From Pseudodesulfovibrio thermohalotolerans (GTDB taxonomy: Bacteria > Desulfobacterota > Desulfovibrionia > Desulfovibrionales > Desulfovibrionaceae), in assembly GCF_021353295.2 (NCBI RefSeq), contig NZ_CP120635.1, forward strand, positions 807,501 to 871,500: a stretch of DNA of 64,000 bases, given 5' to 3'. This document shows, piece after piece, positions 26,255 to 35,462 of the stretch (positions are counted from its first letter, which is position 1; each line of letters begins with the position of its first letter). Under the pieces are notes generated by a model that searched no databases, had not been told where the DNA came from, and worked only from the letters and a program-made list of their open reading frames with translations. The position numbers were made by a program, and so were the translations under genes.

Positions 26255-26796
26255 TGGGCGTGTTGCGGCCGATCTTCCTCTCCGTACTTGTCTGGGCGTT
26301 TTTCGTCTCGCCGTACCAGGCGTCCGGCGGAACCCGCCTGACCGCCGAGCCGGATCAGTTGCGCGCGCTCTACGTGCAGCGGTTGGTCAAATACGTGACC
26401 TGGCCCCGGGGCGCGGGGCCTGCCCCGGGAGAGCCCTTTGTGGTCGCCGCCACGGACCCGGCACGGCTGCGCCCCTATTTCCCGGATTCGGACGCGGTGG
26501 GCGACGGTCCCCGCTTCCGGCTGGTCCAGTGGCCCGCCGAGTGCCATGTCCTGTTCCTGGCCGGTGCGTCCCGGCGCGAGGGCGCGGCCATTATCAAGCG
26601 GGTGGTGGATCTGCCCGTGCTGACCATCACCCAGGACCCCGAGGGGCCGGAGCAGGGCGCGATCATCAATTTCTACATGCAGGGGGGCAGGCTCAAGCTG
26701 GAGGTGAATCCCGACGCGGCCGGACGCGCGGGGCTGGCCGTCAGTTCGCGGCTCATGCAGTTGGCCCGCATCCATCGGGGAGGCGCGGATGAGTGA
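26254..26796 (+). CDS. YfiR-family periplasmic protein (DUF4154)
   Basis: 180 residues. The ATG overlaps the receptor stop by one base (TGATG). A signal peptide occupies residues 1-24. The body has LRALYVQRLVKYVTWP near residues 34-50 and ends NFYMQGGRLKLEVNPDAAGRAGLAVSSRLMQLARI. Both stretches are diagnostic of YfiR/DUF4154. In Pseudomonas YfiR binds and restrains the periplasmic part of the diguanylate cyclase YfiN. Here the next gene, overlapping by 8 bases, encodes a histidine kinase with a YfiN-like sensor, so YfiR probably controls that kinase. Confidence 0.88.
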   Translation: MGVLRPIFLSVLVWAFFVSPYQASGGTRLTAEPDQLRALYVQRLVKYVTWPRGAGPAPGEPFVVAATDPARLRPYFPDSDAVGDGPRFRLVQWPAECHVLFLAGASRREGAAIIKRVVDLPVLTITQDPEGPEQGAIINFYMQGGRLKLEVNPDAAGRAGLAVSSRLMQLARIHRGGADE

Positions 26797-28294
26797 CGCC
26801 AAAGTGACCCCTTTGGGCCGGAAGATCGCGGCGGCCATTCTCGGGACCACCCTGATGGCCCTGGGGTTGAGCTTTTTCCTCAACGCCATTCCCCTGGTTC
26901 ACGCCTACCGCCAGGAAGGCGCGGACAAGGCGCGCACACTGGCCGGGCTCATGGCTGCGTCCCTTGCCGCGCCGGTTGACTTCGACGACCCCGAGGCCGC
27001 GTCCGAGAACCTGCGGACGCTGTCGCTCACGCCCGACGTGCTGGGCGCGGCGGTCTATCTCGCCGACGGTTCGACGTTCGCCGCCTGGGGCGCGCCTCCC
27101 GCTCCCGACACCCCGCCCGAGGCTGGCGTGCGCGCGGCCCTGTCCTCCCTGACCGTGGTTTCGCCTATCCCGTCCGGCCGCGCCGGGTGCGTGGTCGCCC
27201 TGGATGTTTCCCTGGCCGGGCAGTGGGGACTGCTCAAGTCCTATCTCGTCAGCGGGGCGCTCGTCCTGCTCGGCGTGTTCGTCTTCTGCTTCAAGCTGGC
27301 GGGGACGTTCAGGCGCAGGCTGGGCGATCCCCTGCGAGAACTGACCGAGGCGGTCGACACCATTTCGGCCAGCCGGGACTATTCGCGCCGGGTGGACTAC
27401 GCCAGCAACGACGAGCTGGGTGTGCTTGTGGCCGAGTTCAACGCCATGCTTGAACGCATCCAGGACCGCGACGCCCGCCTGAATCGGCACCGCGAGATGC
27501 TTGAGCAGCGGGTGGAGGAGCGCACCCTTCAGCTCAAGGTCAAGCAGTTGGAGCTGCTCAGGAACAATCGCCAGCTTCACAGCGAAATCCAGCGGCGCGG
27601 CCAGGCCGAGATGATCCGCGAAGAGGTGGAGCGCATCAACCGCCATGACCTCAAGTCGGGCCTGAGCCTGGTCATCGGCTATCCTGAGCTGTTGCTGCAA
27701 CAGGGCGGACTGAACCCGGAACAGGTCAAGCTCATCAAACGAATTCGGGCCGCCGGATACCGGATGCTCGACATGATCCGCAATCATCTGGACATGTTCA
27801 AGATGGAGAAGGGCGTCTACGCCCTCAACCGGCTGCCCACCGATCTGGTCGAGACCCTGTGCGACCTCGAAGAGGAACTCGCCCCGCAGCTCAACAGCTC
27901 CGGCGTGCGGCTGGCCATCCGCCTCGACGGACAAGACGTGGTCGGCGACGAAACCTTCACCGTGTCCGGCGAGGGGCCGCTTTTGCGGACCATGTGCCGC
28001 AATCTCGTCCAGAACGCCATCGAGGCGTCCGGCCCGGGCGACGAGGTGGCGGTCTCCCTGGAGCGGGGCGAACGCCCGACCCTGACCGTGGCCAATCCAG
28101 CGGCCGTGCCCGGGGAAATCCGGGAACGGTTCTTCGAGAAATACGTGACCTTCGGCAAGGAAAACGGCACCGGCCTCGGCACTTACTTCGCCGCGCTCAT
28201 CGCCCGCACCCACGGCGCGGACATCATCATGAACACCGGCGAGCGGACCGGCACCACCCTCCGCATCGCCTTCCGCCGTCTGGCGGACAGTTGA
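26789..28294 (+). CDS. Membrane histidine kinase with CHASE8-like sensor
   Basis: 501 residues. Transmembrane spans lie near 14-36 and 152-173. Between them is a small periplasmic domain with LAGLMAASLAAPVDFDDPEAASENL, resembling the CHASE8 sensor of YfiN-type cyclases. HAMP follows near 180-235, then a coiled coil. The phospho-acceptor is H286 in INRHDLKSGLSLV, a non-classical H-box. The HATPase has NLVQNAIEASG and GTGLGTYFAALIA. GGGGAGG precedes the ATG, and the gene ends before a bidirectional terminator. It should phosphorylate the OmpR-type regulator at 23633, with input from YfiR. Confidence 0.88.
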   Translation: MSDAKVTPLGRKIAAAILGTTLMALGLSFFLNAIPLVHAYRQEGADKARTLAGLMAASLAAPVDFDDPEAASENLRTLSLTPDVLGAAVYLADGSTFAAWGAPPAPDTPPEAGVRAALSSLTVVSPIPSGRAGCVVALDVSLAGQWGLLKSYLVSGALVLLGVFVFCFKLAGTFRRRLGDPLRELTEAVDTISASRDYSRRVDYASNDELGVLVAEFNAMLERIQDRDARLNRHREMLEQRVEERTLQLKVKQLELLRNNRQLHSEIQRRGQAEMIREEVERINRHDLKSGLSLVIGYPELLLQQGGLNPEQVKLIKRIRAAGYRMLDMIRNHLDMFKMEKGVYALNRLPTDLVETLCDLEEELAPQLNSSGVRLAIRLDGQDVVGDETFTVSGEGPLLRTMCRNLVQNAIEASGPGDEVAVSLERGERPTLTVANPAAVPGEIRERFFEKYVTFGKENGTGLGTYFAALIARTHGADIIMNTGERTGTTLRIAFRRLADS

Positions 28295-28338
28295 TCCAAG
28301 GGCTTCCCAGACTTTTCCGGCTGTCTTCGGAAGGAAAG

Positions 28339-28373
28339 GAAAAGGGCCGCCGGTTGTATGCCGGCGGCCCTTT
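28339..28373. terminator. Bidirectional terminator between convergent genes
   Basis: AAAAGGGCCGCCGG pairs with CCGGCGGCCCTTT around a short loop, with A- and T-rich flanks. It lies between the kinase stop at 28294 and the RND stop at 28382. Confidence 0.75.
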
Positions 28374-28381
28374 GGCGTGTT

Positions 28382-31300
28382 CTATTCGGTCGGATGCAGT
28401 TCGGGGTTGAGGTCGCTTCCGCGCTGGATGACCTGCGGGTTCCACTCGTACCCCTTGAACCGCTGGCGGAAGAAGAGGGAGTAGAGGACCGGGCAGAGGA
28501 CCAGGGTGAGGACCGTGGCGACCGTCAGGCCGGACATGATGAGGTTGGCCATGGGACGCCACATCTCGCCGCCCTGGAGGGAGAGCGGGACCATGCCGAT
28601 GATGGTCGTGGTGGCGGTCATGATGATGGGCCGGGCGCGTTCCAGGGAGGAGAGCACGATGGCGTCGGCCATATCCAGCCCCCGGCCGCGCTGTATCTCG
28701 ATGCGGTCGATGAGCATGATGGCGTTGTTCACGATGATGCCGAGCAGGGAGATCATGCCGAGCATGGGCATGAATCCGAAGGGCGAGTTGGTGGCCAACA
28801 TGCCTGTGCTGATGCCGATGAGCATGGGCGGCAGGGTGAGCAGGATTATCAGCGGGCGGCGGATGGAGTTGAACTGGAAGATCAGCACCAGCACGAGCAG
28901 CCCCATGGCGAGGGGCATGTTGGCGTTGATGGCCGCCTGGGCCTCCGCGCTCTCCTCGAACTCGCCGCCGTACTCCACGGTATAGCCGAGGGGCCAGTCC
29001 TCCTTGTCCATGAGCTGCCGTACCGCCGGGTGGACCTTGTTCAGGATGGACAGGGCGAAATAGCCGTCGGCCACGTCCGCCTTGATGGTCATGGTCCGGC
29101 CCTGGTCGCGGCGGCGGATGTCCGAAGGCTGCCAGTCCAGGTGCGTGCTGGCCACCTGGGACAGGGGCACGCTCGCGCCGGTGTCGTAGGAGTAGACGTT
29201 CAGGCTGTCGATCTTGTCCAGGCGGTTGCGGAATCCCTCGTCGTTGCGGAGCAGGATGGGGATGATGGTGTCGCCTTCGCGATAATTGGAGGCGGTCAGC
29301 CCGGACATGGCGGTCTGGAGGGAGACGGCCACGTCGAAGCTTGACAGTCCTGCCTCGCGGGCCTTGTCCTGGTCCACCTTGACGATCATTTTCTTGGTCC
29401 ACTGGCCCCAGTCGTCCCAGACGCGGGTGACGCCTTCCTGCTCTTCCACGATGGGCAGGATTTCGTCGCGCAGGGCGTAGAGGGTCTTTATGTCCGGCCC
29501 GGACAGGCGGATTTGCAGCTTGGCTCCTACGGGCGGGCCGTTCATGAGCTTGTTCAGGCTGTAGTCGGCGTCGGGGAAGCCCTTTTTCAAAGCCTGCCGG
29601 GTGCGCTTGATGACCTGGTCCACGCCCTCCACGGACTTGGTGTTGACCACGAAGGTGGCCAGGTTGTCGTTTTTCTGCTCGATGTTGAGCGGAAGGTACC
29701 AGCGGGGGCCGCCGTGGCCCACGAACACGCCTACGCTGACCACGCCCTCGTCGGCGAGGAGGATTTTCTCCAGCCGCTCCGCGCGCCGTTCCGTGGCGGT
29801 GATGTCCGTGCCGTAGGGCTGCCAGAAGTCGATGGTGAACTGGGCGCGCTCGTTGGGCGGGAAGAATATCTTGGGCACGTACCGGAAGGCCCATCCCGAG
29901 ACCGCGCAGCCGACGAGGATCAGGGCCAGGAACACGGTCCGATGGCGCAGGCTCCACAGAAGCAGGCCGCGGTAGCCCCGGTACAGCCTGCTCGAAAAGG
30001 TCTGGACGGCCTGCTTGGGTTTGAGCAGGTAGTAGCACATCATGGGCACCATGGACATGGCCAGTCCCCAGGAACAGGCCAGGGTCAGGGAGACCACGAT
30101 GAACAGGGAGGTGCAGAACTCGCCCACCGGGTGGGTGGTGGCCAGGGGGATGGGCAGGAAGGCGAAAACCGTGGTCAGGGATGCGGCCAGCAGCGGCATC
30201 CACAGTTCGCTCACCGCGCCGGTGGCGGCCTTGAGCCGGTCCTCGCCTGAGGCGAGCCGGACCAGGATGGCCTCGGACACGACCACGCCGTTGTCCACCA
30301 GGATGCCCAGTGAGATAATCAGCGAGGCGATGGAGATGCGTTGCAGGCCCACGTCGAGGTAGGGCAGGAGCGCGATGCATCCGAGCATGGCCATGGGCAC
30401 CAGGGAACCGGCGATGACGCCCGTGCGCAGACCGGCAAAAAGCAGGATGATGACCACCACGAAGACGAACGACTCGATCAGGTTCAGCATGAAATCGCTG
30501 ATGGCCTTGTTCACGTAGTCGGGCTGGAAGACCAGCACTTCGGCGTCGAGGCCCACGTACATGTCGGCCCTGAGTTCGTCGAGCCGCTTGGCGACCCTTT
30601 CGCCCAGTTCGGTGATGTTGCCTCCGTCGGCCATGGACACGGCGAGCATGAGGCACGGCTTGCCGTTGTAGCGGGTCAGGGTGGACGGCGGATCGGAGAA
30701 GCCGCGCGAGATGTCGGCCACGTCGGCCAGGCGGACCGAGGTTTTCTTGCCCGGCGGACGGATGGCCAGGGAGTAGATGTCCTCCACGCCCTTGAATTCG
30801 CCCGTGGGCTCGATGACGATGCGCTCCGGCCCGACCATGCTCGAACCGCTGGGCTGGAGGGTGTTCTGGCTGTCGATCATCTTGGCCAGGGCGAACGGAC
30901 TGATCCCGGCGGCGGCCATGCGCGAGTTGGTGAAGTCCACGAAGATGCGCTCGTCCTGCTCGCCCCAGCGTTCGACCTTGCCCACGCCCTTGATCCTGAG
31001 CAGTTCGTCGCGCAGGTCGTCGGCCGCGTCCTTGAGTTCGCGGTAGGAGAACCCGTCGCCCGTGAGTGCGATGACGATGCCGTACACATCGCCGAATTCA
31101 TCGTTGACCTGCGGGGTCATTGCCTCGGCGGGCAGGTCCGGTTTGGCGTCGTCCACCTTGTTGCGCAGCTTCTGCCAGTAGGGCTGCATGTCCATGATGG
31201 TGTCTTCGAATTCCACCTCGATGATGGACAGGGCGGACATGGACTGCGACTTGACGGTCTTGACCCCGTCGATTTCGCGGATCTTCTCTTCCAGCTTGTC

Positions 31301-31492
31301 GGTGACCAGCTCCTCCACCCGCTGGGGCGAGGCGCCGGGGAAGACCGTGGAGATGACGCCGGTGCGGATGGTGAAGTCCGGGTCCTCGCTCTTCGGGATG
31401 GAGAAGAAGGTCATCACCCCGCTCACCGCGATGAGCAGGAAGAGGACGATGGCGGTGCGGTTGTTGGTGATGCACCATTTGGCCAGATTCAT
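28382..31492 (-). CDS. RND efflux pump inner-membrane transporter
   Basis: 1036 residues with the 12-span RND layout and two large periplasmic loops. The N-terminus ITNNRTAIVLFLLIAVSGVMTFFSIPKSEDPDF is typical of HAE-type pumps. The proton-relay helix reads GILVDNGVVVSEAI, so only one of the two Asp of AcrB is present, as in several relatives. It exports drugs or other amphiphiles using proton flow, together with the adaptor at 31495 and an outer-membrane channel not encoded here. It follows the adaptor gene after 2 bases in a TetR-adaptor-pump operon. Confidence 0.9.
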   Translation of the reverse strand: MNLAKWCITNNRTAIVLFLLIAVSGVMTFFSIPKSEDPDFTIRTGVISTVFPGASPQRVEELVTDKLEEKIREIDGVKTVKSQSMSALSIIEVEFEDTIMDMQPYWQKLRNKVDDAKPDLPAEAMTPQVNDEFGDVYGIVIALTGDGFSYRELKDAADDLRDELLRIKGVGKVERWGEQDERIFVDFTNSRMAAAGISPFALAKMIDSQNTLQPSGSSMVGPERIVIEPTGEFKGVEDIYSLAIRPPGKKTSVRLADVADISRGFSDPPSTLTRYNGKPCLMLAVSMADGGNITELGERVAKRLDELRADMYVGLDAEVLVFQPDYVNKAISDFMLNLIESFVFVVVIILLFAGLRTGVIAGSLVPMAMLGCIALLPYLDVGLQRISIASLIISLGILVDNGVVVSEAILVRLASGEDRLKAATGAVSELWMPLLAASLTTVFAFLPIPLATTHPVGEFCTSLFIVVSLTLACSWGLAMSMVPMMCYYLLKPKQAVQTFSSRLYRGYRGLLLWSLRHRTVFLALILVGCAVSGWAFRYVPKIFFPPNERAQFTIDFWQPYGTDITATERRAERLEKILLADEGVVSVGVFVGHGGPRWYLPLNIEQKNDNLATFVVNTKSVEGVDQVIKRTRQALKKGFPDADYSLNKLMNGPPVGAKLQIRLSGPDIKTLYALRDEILPIVEEQEGVTRVWDDWGQWTKKMIVKVDQDKAREAGLSSFDVAVSLQTAMSGLTASNYREGDTIIPILLRNDEGFRNRLDKIDSLNVYSYDTGASVPLSQVASTHLDWQPSDIRRRDQGRTMTIKADVADGYFALSILNKVHPAVRQLMDKEDWPLGYTVEYGGEFEESAEAQAAINANMPLAMGLLVLVLIFQFNSIRRPLIILLTLPPMLIGISTGMLATNSPFGFMPMLGMISLLGIIVNNAIMLIDRIEIQRGRGLDMADAIVLSSLERARPIIMTATTTIIGMVPLSLQGGEMWRPMANLIMSGLTVATVLTLVLCPVLYSLFFRQRFKGYEWNPQVIQRGSDLNPELHPTE

Positions 31493-31494
31493 GG

Positions 31495-32586
31495 TCAGCC
31501 CTCCGCTCCGTTGCCGATGAGGCGAACCTTGCGGCCGTCCTCCAGGCTGTGCACGCCCCGGATGACCACCACATCGCCTTCGTTCAGCCCGTCGAGAATC
31601 TCAAGACCGGCCGGGGTGAGCTGGCCCACGGTGACGTCGCGCCGGGTCACGGAGGACGTGTCTGGGTTCACCACCCAGACCGCGTGCGCGCCGTCCGGCT
31701 CGCCGACCACGGCCACGGGCGGCAGGTAGAAGGCCTCGCCCGCCCGGCCGAGGTTGGTGAAATTTACGTGGCCGGACATGCCGCTGCGGATCTGCCCGCT
31801 GTCGTTTTTCAGATAGACCTTGACCGGATAGGTGGAGCCCGAACCGGATTCCACGCCGATCTCGTGGACCGCGCCCTTAAGGACCTTTCCGGGCAGGGCG
31901 TCAAAGACCACGGACACCTGGTCCCCTTCCTTCACCCGGGCGATGAGCGTGTCGGGCACGCTGATGTACATCTTCATTTGGCGGCCGGCGTTGTAGGTGG
32001 CGATGGACTGGCCTGCGGCCACGTTCTGGTGGAGGTCCGCCTCCACCTCGCCGATCCAGCCGTCGAAGGGCGCGTGTAGGGTGGTGTAGCTCAACTGCTT
32101 GCGGGCGATGTCCAGTTGCTTTGCCGAGGCGCTGAGCCGGGCCTCGTAGGACTTGAAGTCCGCCTCGACTTGATCCAGCTCGCCGCGCGATATGACCCGG
32201 CTCTCGAAGAGGCGGGAGTTGCGCCGCATGTCGGCCTTGGCGCGCACGAAGTTGGCCCGGACCTGCTCCATGTTGGCCTCGGCCTGCCGCAGCTCCAACT
32301 CGTAGTCGGACGGGTCGAGGCGGGCGATGACCGCGCCCTCGGCGAATCTGCGCCCTATCTGGTTGCCGGGGAAATCGATGATCTTGCCGCCCACGCGGAA
32401 GGAAAGCTTGGTGGCCAGGGCGTCCTCGGCGGTTCCCGCGAAGGACCAGAGCTTGCTGCTGTCGGCCCGCATGGCCTTGGCGGTCTTGACCGGGCGGATC
32501 TGCACGGGCACCGGCTCGGGCGAACGGTCGCAGGCGGCGAGGAAAGCCAGGCAGGCAAGGGCGACGGGGAAGAGAAAACGGTTCAT
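31495..32586 (-). CDS. RND periplasmic adaptor lipoprotein
   Basis: 363 residues. MNRFLFPVALACLAFLAAC is a lipoprotein signal with the lipidated Cys at 19. The membrane-fusion fold follows: a beta-barrel and lipoyl half (SFRVGGKIIDFPGNQIGRRFAEGAV), an alpha-hairpin (about 90-160), the second lipoyl half (TLHAPFDGWIGEV) and a C-terminal domain. It links the RND pump to an outer-membrane channel. The ATG overlaps the TetR stop by 4 bases, so repressor and pump are translated from one message. Confidence 0.9.
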   Translation of the reverse strand: MNRFLFPVALACLAFLAACDRSPEPVPVQIRPVKTAKAMRADSSKLWSFAGTAEDALATKLSFRVGGKIIDFPGNQIGRRFAEGAVIARLDPSDYELELRQAEANMEQVRANFVRAKADMRRNSRLFESRVISRGELDQVEADFKSYEARLSASAKQLDIARKQLSYTTLHAPFDGWIGEVEADLHQNVAAGQSIATYNAGRQMKMYISVPDTLIARVKEGDQVSVVFDALPGKVLKGAVHEIGVESGSGSTYPVKVYLKNDSGQIRSGMSGHVNFTNLGRAGEAFYLPPVAVVGEPDGAHAVWVVNPDTSSVTRRDVTVGQLTPAGLEILDGLNEGDVVVIRGVHSLEDGRKVRLIGNGAEG

Positions 32587-33266
32587 TGTGCGTTCTCCAT
32601 GGGGAGGCCGAGCAGCCCCCGGATGCGAGTCTTTATGATCTGCGAAACGGTTTCCAGGTGATTCTCGAAGGAGTCCCATCCGATGACCCTGCAGAGGAGG
32701 TCGTGACCTTCGAGGAGCTTGATGACGATGCTGATGACCGCGTGGGCGGTGATGGCCATGTCCGCCTTGCTCAGGCAATGGGCTGCGGTGCCCCTGACCA
32801 GGGTGCACAGGGATTCCAGGTTGGGGCGGAAGAACAGCTCCTCCATTTTGGGGTAAAGCTCCGACGGATGGACCAGCTCCCGCGAGATGATGACCGTGCC
32901 CCAGGCGTATTCGGTGCGGGTCAGGAGTCCGTTGATGAGGGTGTCCATGAACCAGTCCGCCACCGCGGCCTTTTCCTCCGGGCTGTCTCCGGCCTCGGCC
33001 AACCTGGCCTCGACCGTCGGAGTGGGCGGATATATCTGGTCCCGCACCTTGAATATCTCCCGGATAATGGCTTCGTATAGTCCGGCCTTGCCGCCGAAAT
33101 GATAGCTGACCGTGGCCAGGTTGACTCCGGCCTCGGCGGCCAGGGTGCGCATGGACACGCCGTTGTACCCGTTCTGGGCGAAAAGCCGCGCGCCGGTGTA
33201 GATCAGCGTGGCGCGTGTTTCCTCGCCCTGGGTCTGTTTGAGGGATTTGCCTTCCCTGCTGCTCAT
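32583..33266 (-). CDS. TetR-family repressor of the RND pump
   Basis: 227 residues from the ATG with GGAGG 5 bases upstream; longer frames lack a site and run into the operator. The N-terminal helix-turn-helix is canonical (LFAQNGYNGVSMRTLAAEAGVNLATVSYHFGGKAGLYEAIIREIF). The C-terminal ligand domain resembles the CecR/YbiH-type TetR_C group. It heads the operon adaptor-pump and has a palindrome overlapping the -35 of its own promoter, so it should repress the whole operon until a ligand binds. Confidence 0.9.
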   Translation of the reverse strand: MSSREGKSLKQTQGEETRATLIYTGARLFAQNGYNGVSMRTLAAEAGVNLATVSYHFGGKAGLYEAIIREIFKVRDQIYPPTPTVEARLAEAGDSPEEKAAVADWFMDTLINGLLTRTEYAWGTVIISRELVHPSELYPKMEELFFRPNLESLCTLVRGTAAHCLSKADMAITAHAVISIVIKLLEGHDLLCRVIGWDSFENHLETVSQIIKTRIRGLLGLPMENAQ

Positions 33267-33308
33267 GTCTGCCTCCATGGGCCGGATGTTCGTACCGGGA
33301 AAGTCGGA

Positions 33309-33348
33309 TGCATACTGCCCGTCAACAATCTTTGTCAAACGTTCGTTT
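33309..33348 (-). promoter_or_regulatory. Promoter and operator of the TetR-RND operon
   Basis: Minus strand: -35 TTGACA at 33338-33333, spacer of 18, -10 TATGCA at 33314-33309. A perfect palindrome AAACG-TT-CGTTT at 33337-33348 touches the -35, a classical position for TetR repression. Confidence 0.75.
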
Positions 33349-33606
33349 AACATGAAAGATGCCCTTGATCCAGCCCAATAAATATTGTTTCGCCGTTGGG
33401 ATTCGAGTTAAAAAAAGTTAGGGGAAAAAGACAGATGAAGGACAAGGAGAACGGAAAGGCATCCCGTTTGCGGGCACTTTTTTTATGGGTGGCCGTGCGG
33501 TCTTTCCGCCGTGAAATCGAAAGCGCATTTCTTGCCGCGTGTCGGGCGGGAGCGGCGCGGGCGGTTCTGTGTCGTCGCGAGCTTTGCGGTGAGCGCAAGC
33601 GGGGAA

Positions 33607-33646
33607 CCACGAAAAAGGCCGGAGGTCAGTCCGGCCTTTTTCGTGG
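33607..33646. terminator. Bidirectional terminator behind potD
   Basis: A 17-bp stem CCACGAAAAAGGCCGGA with its perfect complement, loop of 6, and A5/T5 tracts in both directions. It follows the potD stop at 33664. Confidence 0.9.
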
Positions 33647-33663
33647 TCGCAATGGGAAGCGGG

Positions 33664-34698
33664 TTATTTGTTGTCGCCCTTGAGCTTGACCCAGTAGTCG
33701 TCATAGAGGTTCATGGCTTCGCCGATGTAGTCCTGGAACTCGCCGCGCGAGGCGATGTCGTCCGAGGGATAGACGATGCCGTTGTCGCGCACGTCTTCCG
33801 GAATGAATGCCCGGGCCGCCGCGTTGGGGGTGGAGTAGCCCATCTCGGTGGAGATGGCCGCGGCCACTTCCGGGCGGAGCAGGTAGCTCAGGAAGGCGTA
33901 TGCCTCATCCAGGTTCTTGGCGCTTCTGGGAATGCACAGGGAGTCCATCCACAGGGAGAAGCCTTCCTCGGGGTAGACGAATTTGATCTCCGGGTTTTCC
34001 TGGTTGGTGATGTACGCCTCGCCGTTCCAGACGACGCCCACGGAGACTTCGTTGGAAAGGAGGGCCTGCTTGGGGGAATCGGAGTCGAAGACGCGGACGT
34101 AGGGCATGAGCGCCTTGAGCCGTTCGTAGGCCGCTTCGAGGTGCGCGGGATCGGTCTCGTTCAGGGAGTAGCCCAGGCTTTTCAGAGCGACGGCGAAGAC
34201 GTCGCGGGGATCATTGGGCAGGAGCAGGTGGCCCTTCATTTCGGGCTTCCAGAGATCCTTGAAGGATGTGACGGCGTTTTCTCCCAAGTCGCCGGTGTTC
34301 ACGGCGATGCCGGTGGAGCCCCACATGTACGGCACGGAGTAGGTGTTGTCCGGGTCAAAGGGCTGATCCGTGAACTTGGCGGAGAGATTCTTGAAGTTGG
34401 GCAGCTTGTACTTGTCGAGGGGCAGGAGCATGTCCTGGCGGCGCATGAGTCCCACGTAATCGGAAGAGGGCACGATGAGGTCGTAACCGTCGCCGGCCAG
34501 CTTGATCTTGGCGTACAGGGCTTCGTTGCTGTCGTAGGTGGACAGATGGACCTTGATGCCGGTCTCCTTGGTGAACGCCTCGATCACCTCGTCCGGGATG
34601 TATTCGGACCAGATATAGAGGTAAAGCTCCCCACTGCCGGCAAGGGCCGGAACCGCGAGGATGAGAGTCAGGACGATTGCGAGCAGTGTTTTTTTCAT
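33664..34698 (-). CDS. potD: Spermidine/putrescine-binding protein
   Basis: 344 residues. A signal peptide ends at AVPALAGS (residue 21). The mature protein starts GELYLYIWSEYIPDEVIEAFTKETG, the standard PotD/PotF opening, and has SDYVGLMRRQDMLLPLDK and PYMWGSTGIAVN. It binds polyamine in the periplasm and delivers it to PotABC. CAAGGAGA precedes the ATG. It overlaps potC by 4 bases. Exact polyamine preference cannot be read from the sequence. Confidence 0.92.
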   Translation of the reverse strand: MKKTLLAIVLTLILAVPALAGSGELYLYIWSEYIPDEVIEAFTKETGIKVHLSTYDSNEALYAKIKLAGDGYDLIVPSSDYVGLMRRQDMLLPLDKYKLPNFKNLSAKFTDQPFDPDNTYSVPYMWGSTGIAVNTGDLGENAVTSFKDLWKPEMKGHLLLPNDPRDVFAVALKSLGYSLNETDPAHLEAAYERLKALMPYVRVFDSDSPKQALLSNEVSVGVVWNGEAYITNQENPEIKFVYPEEGFSLWMDSLCIPRSAKNLDEAYAFLSYLLRPEVAAAISTEMGYSTPNAAARAFIPEDVRDNGIVYPSDDIASRGEFQDYIGEAMNLYDDYWVKLKGDNK

Positions 34699-35462
34699 GA
34701 TTTCTCCTTGAGCAGCCGCCGGGACAGGAGGACGGCGGCCACGGTTATGGTGATCATCACCACGCTGAGCGCGTTGACGTCTGGCTTTATGCCGAGACGG
34801 ACCATTGAATAAATCCGAAGAGGCAGAACTTCGTATGTCGGCCCCGTCGTGAAGAAGCTGACGATCACGTCGTCCAGCGACAGGGTGAAGCTCAGGAGCC
34901 ATCCGGCGATGAGGCCGGGCGCGGCCATGGGGAGGACGATGCGCCGGAAAACCTGGTATTCGACGGCCCCCAGGTCCCGGGCGGCTTCGACCACGGCGGG
35001 ATCGAAGCCCTTGAATCTGGAGTAGACCGTGGCCGCGACAAAGGGCACGCACAGGGTCACGTGTCCCATGAGCAGCGTCCAGAAGCCGAGGGACAGTCCC
35101 ACGCCGAGGAAGAGGACCAGGAGCGATATGCCGATGACGATGTCGGGGGACATCATCATGACGAAGACGCCCGCGAACACCGCGCGCCGTCCCTTGAATC
35201 GGTACTGGTGGAGCATGAAGGCGACCAGGGTGCCGATGATGCACGAGACCGTGGCCGAGACCACGGCTATGGTCATGGAGCGAAAGGCGGCGTCCAGCAG
35301 GGTGGCGTTGTTCAGGAGCCTTCCGTACCACTGGAGGGTGAACCCCTTCCAGGCCAGGGAATACTTGGAGGCGTTGAACGAATAGACCGCGATGACCACC
35401 AGGGGCAGGTAGAGGAAAGCGAAGACCAGGGCCGCGTAGATCGTCTTGACGAGCCTGTTCAC
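34695..35462 (-). CDS. potC: Polyamine ABC transporter permease PotC
   Basis: 255 residues from a GTG start with AAGGAAGG upstream; the GTG overlaps the potB stop by 4 bases. Six hydrophobic spans are seen. The EAA loop (EAARDLGAVEYQVFRRIVLPMAAPGLIAG) that docks the ATPase is near residue 165-195. MSPDIVIGISLL is typical of PotC. It forms the transmembrane pathway with PotB. Confidence 0.92.
   Translation of the reverse strand: MNRLVKTIYAALVFAFLYLPLVVIAVYSFNASKYSLAWKGFTLQWYGRLLNNATLLDAAFRSMTIAVVSATVSCIIGTLVAFMLHQYRFKGRRAVFAGVFVMMMSPDIVIGISLLVLFLGVGLSLGFWTLLMGHVTLCVPFVAATVYSRFKGFDPAVVEAARDLGAVEYQVFRRIVLPMAAPGLIAGWLLSFTLSLDDVIVSFFTTGPTYEVLPLRIYSMVRLGIKPDVNALSVVMITITVAAVLLSRRLLKEKS

Larger units (their letters stand above)
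33267..33663. other. Gene-free stretch between tetR and potD
   Basis: It contains the tetR promoter and operator, a weak plus-strand terminator-like sequence near 33466-33487 (CCCG-TTTG-CGGG then T7), and the strong terminator at 33607-33646. No frame in it has codon use or a ribosome-binding site that supports a gene. Confidence 0.6.

Noticed and set aside
33396..33683. Plus-strand frame between tetR and potD
   Set aside because: Reads through the strong terminator stem at 33607-33646; composition is basic and random-like.
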